From: Candidatus Methylomirabilota bacterium
Lineage (GTDB): Bacteria > Methylomirabilota > Methylomirabilia > Rokubacteriales > CSP1-6
Assembly (NCBI GenBank): GCA_025922915.1
Contig: JAICGY010000002.1
Coordinates: forward strand, 1 to 33,290
Length of the DNA: 33,290 bases
Direction of reading: 5' to 3'
In this document: positions 1 to 7,459 of the stretch, one piece after another
How the letters are laid out: each line of letters opens with the position of its first letter
Position numbering within the stretch: position 1 is the first letter of the stretch
The notes under the pieces: model-generated
Databases searched by the model: none
What the model saw: only the letters and a program-made list of their open reading frames with translations
Told to the model about the DNA's origin: nothing
Made by a program: the position numbers and the translations under genes

Positions 1-435
1 CAAGCGCGTCCGGCGGAGCGCCGGCTCGCGGTAGCCGGGCGCGAGGGGGTCGAGGCGCCGGGTCGGCTACGCGGCCGGGCTGGCGGGGCTCGGGGCCTGC
101 GTGGCGGGCGGGCCATCCGGCGGCGGGGTGGAGCTTCCGACCGCCGCCGCCGGCACGTCACCGGGACGAGCGCCGGCCGTGCGACCGCTGGCATCCGCGC
201 GCGATGTCACACGCGGGCAGGCCATCGTCTCGTCCCGTCCCCCGTAGTTCTCGTAGCGCACGCGGTCCGGTTGAGCAACCGCCACGCCAGATGCGCGGAC
301 ACCGTTCCGGCGCCCACTTGCGCGACGGCAGCAGTCCGCCGGACCGCGGGCGCGAGCAGCCCGTGACCAGGGGGTGGCCACGGTGTGCCCGGATCGGTGA
401 GCCGCCTCAGGGCCGGCGCCCGGCGGGCGCGGGCG
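1..435. other. Left-edge stretch with no confident gene
   Basis: I see no recognisable gene here. The longest candidate is a minus-strand ORF (67-381, 104 aa) with an Ala/Pro-rich C-terminal half. It has no domain I recognise, no clear ribosome binding site and irregular third-position GC in its first part, so it may be a chance ORF in GC-rich DNA or the remains of a small secreted protein. The plus-strand ORF 204-551 looks like a shadow. The stretch lies downstream of the cobalamin adenosyltransferase. No strong hairpin followed by a T-run is visible. Confidence 0.4.
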
Positions 436-1068
436 TCATGGCGCGCCCCGGCCGCGACGGGCGTGGGCCGACAGCCCGCGCTCCCAGAGGTACTCGGTCT
501 CGCCGAGGTGCTTGCCCACCCACCGGCCCAGGACGAAGAAGAGGTCGCTGAGCCGGTTCAGGTAGCGGATCGTCCACTCGCCGATCGGCTCCACGCGGGA
601 GAGGGCCAGGCAGTCGCGCTCGGCGCGGCGACAGACCGTGCGCGCCTGGTGCAGGAAGCCGTGGATGCGGCCGCCGCCGGGCAGGATGAAGGACCGGAGC
701 GGCTGGAGGTCCTTCTGGCACTCGTCCATCAGGCGCTCGAGCTCGGTCACCTCGCCCTCGCCCATCCGGAACATGCCCTCGTAGGCCGCGTCCGGCGGCG
801 TGGCCAGCTCGCTGCCGAGGTCGAAGAGCTGGTTCTGGACCTTCTGCAAGACCTCGTCGAGCCAGCGGTGCCGCTCGGCGCCGGCTCCCCCGCTCGCCGC
901 GCGCTCGGCGTTGAAGACGCGCACGAGCCCGACGACCGCATTGAGCTCGTCGACGGCGCCGTAGGCGACGATGCGGGGCGAGTCCTTCGGCACCCGCTTG
1001 CCCCCGACGAGCGAGGTCTCCCCGCGGTCGCCCGTGCGCGTGTACACGCGCGTGATGCTGATCGTCAT
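436..1068 (-). CDS. Cob(I)alamin adenosyltransferase, PduO/MMAB type
   Basis: This 210-aa protein should transfer the adenosyl group of ATP to cob(I)alamin, making coenzyme B12 in the cytoplasm. The N-terminus carries the family's ATP-binding start, TRTGDRGETSLVGG. The C-terminal half has the expected helical bundle features RTVCRRAERD and YLNRLSDLFFVLGRW, which belong to the ATP/cobalamin site of PduO-type trimers. Length matches the family (about 180-210 aa). The ORF track runs it to 1542, but ATG at 1068 is the natural start: it gives the conserved N-terminus directly and has GGGAGG about 9 nt upstream. It is divergent from the MFS gene. No cobalamin riboswitch is visible in the short leader. 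Family assignment is firm; the B12-dependent enzyme it serves is not in the window. Confidence 0.93.
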   Translation of the reverse strand: MTISITRVYTRTGDRGETSLVGGKRVPKDSPRIVAYGAVDELNAVVGLVRVFNAERAASGGAGAERHRWLDEVLQKVQNQLFDLGSELATPPDAAYEGMFRMGEGEVTELERLMDECQKDLQPLRSFILPGGGRIHGFLHQARTVCRRAERDCLALSRVEPIGEWTIRYLNRLSDLFFVLGRWVGKHLGETEYLWERGLSAHARRGRGAP

Positions 1069-1103
1069 CGCTGCGCGCCTCCCGGGGCTACGGTCCCGCC
1101 GGT

Positions 1104-1109
1104 ATTCTA
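1104..1109 (-). promoter_or_regulatory. Possible -10 element for the adenosyltransferase gene
   Basis: The minus strand reads TAGAAT here, inside the short inverted repeat GGTAGAATACC, about 35 nt upstream of the ATG at 1068. It is the most A/T-rich spot in the divergent spacer. No convincing TTGACA-like -35 sits 17 nt further upstream, so this is a tentative vegetative promoter call only. Confidence 0.3.
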
Positions 1110-1203
1110 CCGCTTCGGGACGCGTGGGCCGGGGGACGCGCCCGCGGGCGGCCGCAGCGCGCAGCGCTTGCGGCTGGCCTCGGCCCCGCGCGATGATCGG
1201 GCC

Positions 1204-2388
1204 GTGATCCCCCGCGCTCGCGCCGTCCTCCTCGCCGCCTGCGCCGTCCACTTCCTGCACGATGGGTTCGCGGACCTGCTCTACGTCTTCTTCCCGATCC
1301 TGGCCGCCGAGCTGTCGCTCTCGCTCTGGCAGGTGGGCCTCATGCGCACGGCCTACACCGGGGGCATGGCGCTCTTCCAGCTGCCGGCGGGGCTGCTCGC
1401 CGAGCGCTGGGGCGAGCGCCGCCTGCTGGCGGCGGGGACGGCGGTGACGGCGGCGGGGTTCGTGGCCGCGGGCGCGGCCGGCGGCTTCGCGGCGCTGCTC
1501 GGGCTCCTGCTCCTGGCGGGCCTCGGCTCCGGCGTCCAGCACCCGCTCTCCTCGACCCTCGTCTCCACGGCGTACGAGGGAGGGGCCCGCCGGACGGCGC
1601 TGGGCACCTACAACTTCTCGGGGGACCTCGGCAAGGTCGCGATCGCCGCCGCCGCCGGCGTGGCGGTGGCGCTGGTCGGCTGGCGGACCACGGCCACCGC
1701 GGTCGGGCTGCTCGGCCTGGCCGCCGCCGTCGTGGTCGGCATCGGGCTCGCGGGCCTGGGCGCCGGCGGCGCCCCGCCGGCGCGCGCCGCGCGCGCGGAC
1801 GCCGTGCGCGGTGGCTGGGGCGTGCGCGACGCGCGCGGCTTCCAGGCGCTCTCGGCGATCGGCATGATCGACAACTCCACCCGCACGGCCCTCCTCACCT
1901 TCCTGCCGTTCGTGCTCATGGCCAAGGGGCTGGGCGCCGCCGGCGTGGGCGGCGCCCTCGCGCTCGTCTTCGCCGGCGGGGCCGCGGGGAAGTTCGTGTG
2001 CGGGCTCGCCGCGGAGCGGGTCGGGATCATCCGGACGGTGCTGCTCACGGAGGCGGCCACGTGCGTGGGGATCCTGGCCGTCCTGTTCTCGCCGCTGCCC
2101 GTCGCCCTGGCGTGCCTGCTGCCCCTGGGCATCGCCCTGAACGGCACGTCGTCGGTGCTCTACGCCACGGTGGCCGATCTCGTCACCGCCGACCGGCGGT
2201 CGCGGGCCTACGGCCTCTACTACACGCTCAGCATGGGCGCCTCGGCGCTCGGGCCGACCGTCTACGGCGTGCTGGGCGACGCCGTCGGCGCGCGCGCGAC
2301 CGTGGCCGTCGTCGCGCTGGTCGTGCTGCTGACGCTCCCGCTCTGCCTGGCGCTCCGCCCGTCCGTGGCCGCTCCTGCCAGCGCCTGA
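1204..2388 (+). CDS. MFS transporter, fosmidomycin-resistance-like
   Basis: A 394-aa inner-membrane protein with about 12 hydrophobic segments, the usual MFS length. The first helix pair contains HFLHDGFADLLYVFFPIL and the loop after helix 2-3 has AERWGERR, matching the MFS G-x-x-x-D/E-R-x-G-R-R position. The N-terminal pattern (HD near the first helix, LSLWQVGL...) is closest to the Fsr/fosmidomycin-resistance branch of drug exporters. The ORF track starts at 385, but the upstream 273 codons are a shadow of the antisense adenosyltransferase; GTG at 1204 starts just before the first membrane helix. It is divergent from the adenosyltransferase gene. Substrate cannot be read from sequence. Family call is firm; Fsr-like specificity is inference. 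Confidence 0.85.
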   Translation: MIPRARAVLLAACAVHFLHDGFADLLYVFFPILAAELSLSLWQVGLMRTAYTGGMALFQLPAGLLAERWGERRLLAAGTAVTAAGFVAAGAAGGFAALLGLLLLAGLGSGVQHPLSSTLVSTAYEGGARRTALGTYNFSGDLGKVAIAAAAGVAVALVGWRTTATAVGLLGLAAAVVVGIGLAGLGAGGAPPARAARADAVRGGWGVRDARGFQALSAIGMIDNSTRTALLTFLPFVLMAKGLGAAGVGGALALVFAGGAAGKFVCGLAAERVGIIRTVLLTEAATCVGILAVLFSPLPVALACLLPLGIALNGTSSVLYATVADLVTADRRSRAYGLYYTLSMGASALGPTVYGVLGDAVGARATVAVVALVVLLTLPLCLALRPSVAAPASA

Positions 2389-2406
2389 CCGGCGCCCGGG
2401 CGCCGG
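2389..2406 (+). terminator. Perfect 18-nt palindrome after the MFS stop
   Basis: CCGGCGCCCGGGCGCCGG starts at the base after the TGA of the MFS gene. It can fold into a 7-bp GC-only hairpin. The nearest T-run (CTTTTCC) lies about 15 nt further on, too far for a classical rho-independent terminator. It may block 3' degradation or assist termination. Confidence 0.4.
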
Positions 2407-2771
2407 AGGCTCTCCCGGGTCCCCTTTTCCGGATTCCCCCCTTGTTGACAGGCGGGATCTCCTGTAACGTTAGCGGCCAACCAGGCAGTCCCATCTCGCG
2501 TCAGCCCGAATCTCGGAGGTGCAGCTCGATCGACTGAGTCGTATCGCTTCGGGACCCGGCCCCGCGACCTTCGAACTTTGGAAGGGGACAGTCGCTGAAC
2601 ACGCCCACGGCGCGGACAGCCCTTCGCTCCGGCCCGATCACCGAAGGCGGCGCTCCGTCGCCTGGTGGACTGCGGCCGCCGTGCGTCCCCTCCGCCCCCC
2701 ATGTCCTGCCCACGAGCGGGCATCGCCCGCCATCGGGGGCCACCGAGACCCATCCGGAGAGGAGAAAGCCC
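2407..2771 (+). promoter_or_regulatory. Leader region of the peptide-type ABC operon
   Basis: This stretch holds no gene I can support; the ORFs crossing it are shadows. It contains TTGACA at 2445-2450, a good -35 match, followed after 14-18 nt by the weak -10 candidates TAACGT and CGTTAG. A small inverted repeat, CCTTC-N8-GAAGG, lies near 2570. If the promoter is real, the leader is about 300 nt long, enough for regulation by RNA structure, but I recognise no riboswitch class. The binding-protein gene has its own strong Shine-Dalgarno (GGAGAGGAG) at the end of the region. Confidence 0.3.
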
Positions 2772-4388
2772 ATGCGGACGAGACACGCTCTGATCGGCCT
2801 CCTGCTGGGGACGACCGCGCTCCTCGGCTCGACCCTCGTGCTGCCGTCCACCTCCACCGCGGCGGAGCCGAAGCGGGGAGGCACCCTGCGTGTCGCCTAC
2901 GGCAACAGCATCGCGCACCTCGATTTCCACACCGCGCCGGGCTACGAAATGATGTGGGTCGCCATGAACGTCGGCTGCGGCCTCGTCAACATCACGCCCG
3001 ACGGGAAGTTCGTGGGGGACGCCGCCGAGTCGTGGGAGGCCTCGCAGGACAACAAGACCTACACCTTCAAGCTCCGGAAGGGCGTCATCTTCCACGACGG
3101 CACCCCGGTCGACGCCCAGGCGGTCAAGTTCAGCATCGACCGCCTCATGGACCCCGCGACGAAGTCGGGGATGCGGAGCTTCTACTCGTCGGTCCGGGCG
3201 GTGGAGGTGGTCGACCCGCAGACCGTGCAGATTCAGCTGAAGGAGCCCTACGCCTTCCTTCTCCACATGCTCGCCGCCTACCGGACCGGTCTGGTCATCT
3301 ACTCGCCCACGGCGACCCAGAAGTACAGCCTGGACGACCGGAAGAGGGGCAAGCCCGAGGCGGTGGTCGGCTGCGGGCCGTTCAAGCTGGTCGAGTGGGT
3401 CAAGGGCAGCCACCTCGTGATGGACAAGTTCGACAAGTACTACAAGCAGGGGCAGCCGTACCTGGACCGCGTCCACATCCGCGTGATCAAGGACCCGGTC
3501 ACCCAGATGGCGGCGTTCAAGGCCGGGGAGATCGACTTCATCGCCTCGTTCTCGCCGGAGCACGTCTCGACCCTCAAGGCCCAGAACCCGAACGCCCAGA
3601 TCCTGACCGGCAAGGAGACGACCCCGCTCAAGGTCGCGATGAAGGTCACCGTGCCGAAAGACGGGAAGCCGATGTCGAAGGAGCGCGTGCCGCACCCGAA
3701 GTTCGGCGATCTGCGCGTGCGCAAGGCCCTCGGCTGCTACGGGATGGACCGCAAGGAGATCGTGAAAATCGCTTTCAAGGGCGAGGCCACGCCGTGGGCG
3801 GGCATGATCCCGCCAGGCACGATGGACACGGTGGACGTCAACGACAAGTGCCCCTACGACCCGGCCAAGGCCAAGGCCCTGCTCGCCGAGGCCGGCTACG
3901 GCCCGTCGAACCCCCTCACCTTCCAGATCATGGCGAACACCGAGAAGTCGGTGTTCAACGTCATCGCCACCGTGGTCAAGGAGCAGATGGCCCGGATCGG
4001 CGTGAACGCGAACATCCTGGTGACCGACAAGGTGACCTGGATGAACACGACGCTCCAGGACGCCCCCTGGGACATGTTCGTGGAGGACCTGCTGTCCCTG
4101 CTGACGCCGGACAGCAACGGCTACCTCTCGAACTCGTCGTCGTCCTGGGCCCAGGAGCGGCACGGCGATACCCGCGTCGATGAAATCTACGCGCGGTACG
4201 CCCGGGAGACGGACCCGGCGAAGCGGAAGGTCATCGCCGCCGAGCTCCAGAACTTCATGCTCGACAACATGTACTGGAACAACGTGTCCGGCTCGCCCTT
4301 CTACCAGGTGGCGCAGCCGTGGATGAAGGGTTACACGTACAACGCGGAGTTCGAGGTCCACTACCACACCGTCTGGCTCGACAAGTAA
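2772..4388 (+). CDS. ABC transporter substrate-binding protein, family 5 (peptide/nickel type)
   Basis: A 538-aa exported binding protein of the DppA/OppA/NikA fold. Residues 1-30 are a signal peptide (basic start, LLLGTTALLGSTLVL core, cleavage near TAA-E). The mature protein opens with KRGGTLRVAYGN, the usual family start. YTFKLRKGVIFHDGTPVDAQ near residues 97-116 is the SBP_5 signature. Length is typical. The ATG is preceded by GGAGAGGAG. It is followed by a stem-loop and then two permease genes, so it should capture a ligand in the periplasm for that importer. Ligand could be di/oligopeptides, metal chelates or other small organics; this family is functionally broad. The long antisense ORF 2262-4397 is a shadow. 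Confidence 0.93.
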   Translation: MRTRHALIGLLLGTTALLGSTLVLPSTSTAAEPKRGGTLRVAYGNSIAHLDFHTAPGYEMMWVAMNVGCGLVNITPDGKFVGDAAESWEASQDNKTYTFKLRKGVIFHDGTPVDAQAVKFSIDRLMDPATKSGMRSFYSSVRAVEVVDPQTVQIQLKEPYAFLLHMLAAYRTGLVIYSPTATQKYSLDDRKRGKPEAVVGCGPFKLVEWVKGSHLVMDKFDKYYKQGQPYLDRVHIRVIKDPVTQMAAFKAGEIDFIASFSPEHVSTLKAQNPNAQILTGKETTPLKVAMKVTVPKDGKPMSKERVPHPKFGDLRVRKALGCYGMDRKEIVKIAFKGEATPWAGMIPPGTMDTVDVNDKCPYDPAKAKALLAEAGYGPSNPLTFQIMANTEKSVFNVIATVVKEQMARIGVNANILVTDKVTWMNTTLQDAPWDMFVEDLLSLLTPDSNGYLSNSSSSWAQERHGDTRVDEIYARYARETDPAKRKVIAAELQNFMLDNMYWNNVSGSPFYQVAQPWMKGYTYNAEFEVHYHTVWLDK

Positions 4389-4404
4389 CCCACCCACACA
4401 CGCC

Positions 4405-4440
4405 GGGGGGTGCCACCGCGCAGGCGGCGGTGGCCCCTCC
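4405..4440 (+). promoter_or_regulatory. Stem-loop between binding-protein and permease genes
   Basis: GCCACCGC (4412-4419) pairs perfectly with GCGGTGGC (4427-4434) around a 7-nt loop. After one T/C mismatch, the flanking G-run (4405-4410) can extend the stem with CCTCC. No T-run follows. Hairpins at this position in ABC operons commonly stabilise or partly terminate the upstream transcript, so the binding protein is made in excess over the permeases. That role is inferred here. Confidence 0.5.
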
Positions 4441-4456
4441 CGGCGCGGAGTGACGG

Positions 4457-5434
4457 ATGCGAACCTACATCCTCCGACGGCTGCTCCAGATCGTGCCGAC
4501 CGTGCTGATGATCACCCTGGTGGTGTTCGTCATGATGCAGTCCATCCCCGGCGACCCGGTGGTCGCCCTCCTGGGCGACGCCTACACCGAGGAAGACGCG
4601 ATCAAGATGCGCGAGCAGTACGGCCTGGACCGGTCGGTCGCGGTCCAGTACCTGATCTGGCTCGGCCGGCTCGTGCAGGGCGACTGGGGCACGTCGGTCC
4701 TCAGCGGGCAGCCCGTCCTCAAGGAAGTGCTGATCCGCCTGCCGGTCACGATCGAGCTGATCATCCTCGCCATGGTGGTGGCGCTGATGATCGCCATCCC
4801 GGCCGCGATCATCGGCGCCCTGCGCCAGAACCGGTGGCAGGACTACACCGCCACCTCGGCCGCCCTGGTCGGCATCTCGATTCCGGAGTTCTTCCTGGGG
4901 GTCCTGCTCCTGCTCCTGTTCTCGTTCGGCCTGAAGGGCCTGCTCCCGAGCTCGGGCTGGGTCTACCTCCCGGGGACCTGTCCCACCATCATCTGCAACT
5001 CGGGCGTGTGGGGGAATCTCCAGCACGTGCTGATGCCGGCAATCGCCCTGGGGGTGGCGCGGGCGGCCCTGCTCACCCGGCTCCTCCGCGCCAGCATGCT
5101 CGAGGTGATCCGGACCGAGTACGTCACGAGCGCCCGGGCCAAGGGCCTCGGTGAGTGGAAAGTGGTGTTCAAGCACGGGCTGAAGAACGCGCTCATCCCG
5201 ACGGTGACCGTGATGGGGCTGCAGATCAGCTTCCTGATCGGCGGGGCCATCGTGATCGAGACCCTGTTCGCCCTGCCCGGGCTCGGGACCTTCGGCATCG
5301 ATGCGATCATCGCCCGCGACTACCCCCAGGTCCAGGGGTTCGCGCTGCTCACGGCGTGCGCCTTCGTCGTCATGAACCTCGTCGTCGACCTCACGTACTC
5401 GCTCCTGGATCCGCGGATCCGATACGGAGGGTGA
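4457..5434 (+). CDS. ABC transporter permease, DppB/OppB type
   Basis: A 325-aa inner-membrane subunit of the peptide/nickel ABC importer. The start MRTYILRRLLQIVPTVLMITLVVF is the classic DppB first helix. QSIPGDPV follows at about residues 31-38, and six membrane segments are visible. The cytoplasmic EAA-type coupling loop is RTEYVTSARAKGLGEWKV near residue 218, and the end (DLTYSLLDPRIRYGG) is the standard family terminus. It starts 68 nt after the binding-protein gene, with GGAG upstream, and ends 2 nt before the next permease start. It forms half of the translocation channel; the ATPase it must dock with is not encoded nearby. Confidence 0.94.
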   Translation: MRTYILRRLLQIVPTVLMITLVVFVMMQSIPGDPVVALLGDAYTEEDAIKMREQYGLDRSVAVQYLIWLGRLVQGDWGTSVLSGQPVLKEVLIRLPVTIELIILAMVVALMIAIPAAIIGALRQNRWQDYTATSAALVGISIPEFFLGVLLLLLFSFGLKGLLPSSGWVYLPGTCPTIICNSGVWGNLQHVLMPAIALGVARAALLTRLLRASMLEVIRTEYVTSARAKGLGEWKVVFKHGLKNALIPTVTVMGLQISFLIGGAIVIETLFALPGLGTFGIDAIIARDYPQVQGFALLTACAFVVMNLVVDLTYSLLDPRIRYGG

Positions 5435-5436
5435 GC

Positions 5437-6411
5437 GTGGCCCATCACCGCGACGCGAACGACCCGAAGCCCCGGTCCCTCGGCGCCGCCGCGCTGCGCG
5501 AGGCCGACTTTCCCATACCCACGGGGGTGCTGCCGGCCGACGCCCGGAGTCGGCGCACGGAATCGCCGACCATGCAGGCGCTGCGCCGGCTCCGCCGGAG
5601 CACGACCGCCCTCATCGGGCTCGGCATCGTGGTGGCGCTGCTGCTGGTGGCCGCCCTCGCCGACGTGCTGGCCCCGCAGAGCCCGATCGTCAGTGACCAG
5701 ACCCAGACGTTCCGGCTCCCGAGCGCCGAGCACCCGATGGGGACGGACCAGCTCGGCCGCGACATGCTGAGCCGCGTGATCCACGGCTCGCGGGTCTCCC
5801 TGGCCGTCGGCGTGTCCTCCGTGCTGCTCGCCCTCTTCGTCGGCGTCCCCATGGGCATGATCGCCGGGTTCTACGGCGGGCGGGTGGACACGATCGTGAT
5901 GCGGGTGATGGATCTGATCCTCGCGTTTCCCGTCTACCTGCTGGCCATCATCATCATGGTGATCTTCACGCCGACGGCGGGCTGGCTCGGCACCATCAAG
6001 GTGATCGGCGCCATCGCCATCGTGCGCATTCCGATCTACGCGCGCCTGGTCCGGGGCAGCGTGCTCTCGATCAAGGAGAAGGAGTACATCGAGGCGTGCC
6101 GGGCCCTCGGGCAGCGCGGTCCCTCCATCCTCCTGCGCCACGTCCTGCCGAACAGCCTGGCTCCCGTCATCGTGGCCACGACCCTGGGGATCGGCACCGC
6201 CATCATCGTGGAGGCGACCCTGTCCTTCCTCGGCCTCGGGACCCAGCCCCCGACGCCGAGCTGGGGATGGGATCTCAAGGCCAACGTGGCCTTCATCCAG
6301 GCCAACGCCTGGCTGACGATCTTCCCCGGGCTGGCGATCTTCGTCACCGTGCTCGGGTTCAACCTGTTCGGGGACGGGTTGCGGGACGCCCTCGACCCGC
6401 GGCTCAAGTAA
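5437..6411 (+). CDS. ABC transporter permease, DppC/OppC type
   Basis: A 324-aa partner permease of the DppB-like protein. Landmarks are the first helix after RRLRRST, EHPMGTDQLGRDMLSRVIHGSR (a DppC hallmark), the EAA loop KEKEYIEACRALG, and the terminus NLFGDGLRDALDPRLK. I chose GTG at 5437, which has GGAGG 6 nt upstream and lies 2 nt after the DppB stop. ATG at 5572 would also work, giving 279 aa and losing a 45-residue polar N-terminal tail that DppC proteins often have. The ORF track's 5155 start is an overrun into dppB. The gene ends the operon and overlaps the convergent YeeE/YedE gene by 8 nt. No ATPase genes follow. Confidence 0.92.
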   Translation: MAHHRDANDPKPRSLGAAALREADFPIPTGVLPADARSRRTESPTMQALRRLRRSTTALIGLGIVVALLLVAALADVLAPQSPIVSDQTQTFRLPSAEHPMGTDQLGRDMLSRVIHGSRVSLAVGVSSVLLALFVGVPMGMIAGFYGGRVDTIVMRVMDLILAFPVYLLAIIIMVIFTPTAGWLGTIKVIGAIAIVRIPIYARLVRGSVLSIKEKEYIEACRALGQRGPSILLRHVLPNSLAPVIVATTLGIGTAIIVEATLSFLGLGTQPPTPSWGWDLKANVAFIQANAWLTIFPGLAIFVTVLGFNLFGDGLRDALDPRLK

Positions 6412-7441
6412 CCGGCCGGCGCTGCCGGGTCTCCGACCCGGGCGCCGGCGCGCCGCGAACGGAGAGTCGCCACAGCGCCAGCCAGGCGCCGAGTCCCATC
6501 GCCGTGAAGGTGACGAGGCTTCCGACGGCGAGGGTGGCCGCGTTGGTGAGGCCCTGGCTGATGTTGCAGCCGTCCCCGAGCAGCGCCGCGCCGCCCATGA
6601 GCAGGCCGCCGGCGAAGAGCTTCACGAGGCTCCATCCCGGAGGGAGCTTCCAGCGGAACTCCCCCGCGAGCCAGGCGCCGCCCCCAGCACCGGTCACCAC
6701 CCCGACGAGCAGGAGCATGCTCCAGGTGATCCGGTTCGGGAACCCCACCATGACGTACGTGAGCCAGTGGCCCGTGTTGGCGCTGAAGGTGATGCCGACC
6801 GGCGAGTCGGCGAGGCTCGAGGCCCACCAGCCCGCCGCGATCAGGAGGCCGACGGCGACACCGGTCAGCGGCCACGGCCACCTGCCGGGCGCGGGCGCGG
6901 CCCGCGCCCGGAGAAGCCAGAGGCCACCCGCCAGCACCAGCGCTGCGACCGCGATCCACGGGGGCACGCCGATGACGCTCGCGAGCGTGGGGGACGCCCC
7001 GTCCACGGAGAGCGTCGGCGCCTGGAGTGTCCGGCGCAGCGGCGCGAGCGCGCCGATCCCCACGACGCTGGCGCCGACGGCGAAGCCGAACAGGACCACG
7101 AGGGCGCCGATGGCGCCCTCACCGACGCGGTACCACGTGCTGGCCGCGCATCCACCCGCGAGGACCATGCCGACTCCGAAGAGCAGCCCGCCCAGTCCGT
7201 TGGCCAGCCAGCGAAACGGGCGGACAGGAAGCTCCACCACGCCCAGGCCCGACAGCAGGTGGACGCCGACGACGGCCACCAGCAGCGCCAGGATCCAGGC
7301 CCGGAGCAGCGTGGCGTCCCCCGCCAGCACGAGGTTCGCCAGCGCCCGGGTCAGACAGAACCCGCCGCGCTGGATGACGTAGCCGAAGAGCGCGCCCAGC
7401 GCCAGCGCGGAGGGGACCATGGCCCAGGGGGGCTCGTCCAT
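6404..7441 (-). CDS. YeeE/YedE family sulfur-compound transporter (TsuA-like)
   Basis: A 345-aa polytopic inner-membrane protein of the YeeE/YedE (Sulf_transp) family, whose characterised member TsuA imports thiosulfate. Three cysteines sit in the conserved glycine-rich re-entrant motifs: C29 in QRGGFCLTRA, C98 in LAGGCAASTWYRVGEG and C292 in LGDGCNISQGLT. These correspond to the three membrane cysteines TsuA uses to hand the substrate through the pore. Two pseudo-repeats are visible, as expected. It is the last gene of the 14-gene minus-strand operon, 18 nt after CtaG, so its context is SoxYZ and the terminal oxidase; a reduced sulfur substrate fits. It could instead transport another sulfur species. 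Its 3' end overlaps the plus-strand permease by 8 nt. Confidence 0.88.
   Translation of the reverse strand: MDEPPWAMVPSALALGALFGYVIQRGGFCLTRALANLVLAGDATLLRAWILALLVAVVGVHLLSGLGVVELPVRPFRWLANGLGGLLFGVGMVLAGGCAASTWYRVGEGAIGALVVLFGFAVGASVVGIGALAPLRRTLQAPTLSVDGASPTLASVIGVPPWIAVAALVLAGGLWLLRARAAPAPGRWPWPLTGVAVGLLIAAGWWASSLADSPVGITFSANTGHWLTYVMVGFPNRITWSMLLLVGVVTGAGGGAWLAGEFRWKLPPGWSLVKLFAGGLLMGGAALLGDGCNISQGLTNAATLAVGSLVTFTAMGLGAWLALWRLSVRGAPAPGSETRQRRPVT
6416..6448. terminator. Two-part hairpin at the convergent operon ends
   Basis: CCGGGTC-TCC-GACCCGG forms a 7-bp stem (6425-6441), extended after a small internal loop by CCGGCG (6416-6421) pairing with CGCCGG (6443-6448). It sits 4 nt past the DppC stop and inside the last codons of the oppositely oriented YeeE/YedE gene. 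There is no T-run. It could end or protect the ABC operon transcript; the placement supports that, but the termination role is inferred. Confidence 0.45.
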
Positions 7442-7459
7442 GCGTGCCTCGATCGGCGA

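Noticed and set aside
385-1203. N-terminal extension of the MFS gene
   Set aside because: It lies antisense to the clearly coding adenosyltransferase and reads as shadow sequence; GTG 1204 begins the first membrane helix.
1069-1203. Cobalamin riboswitch upstream of the adenosyltransferase
   Set aside because: The divergent spacer is only 135 nt and shows no B12-box-like sequence or fitting structure.
2262-4397. 711-aa minus-strand ORF antisense to the binding-protein gene
   Set aside because: Its product is rich in His, Asp, Arg, Val and Leu without domains, typical of an antisense shadow in GC-rich coding DNA. The plus strand encodes an unmistakable SBP_5 protein.
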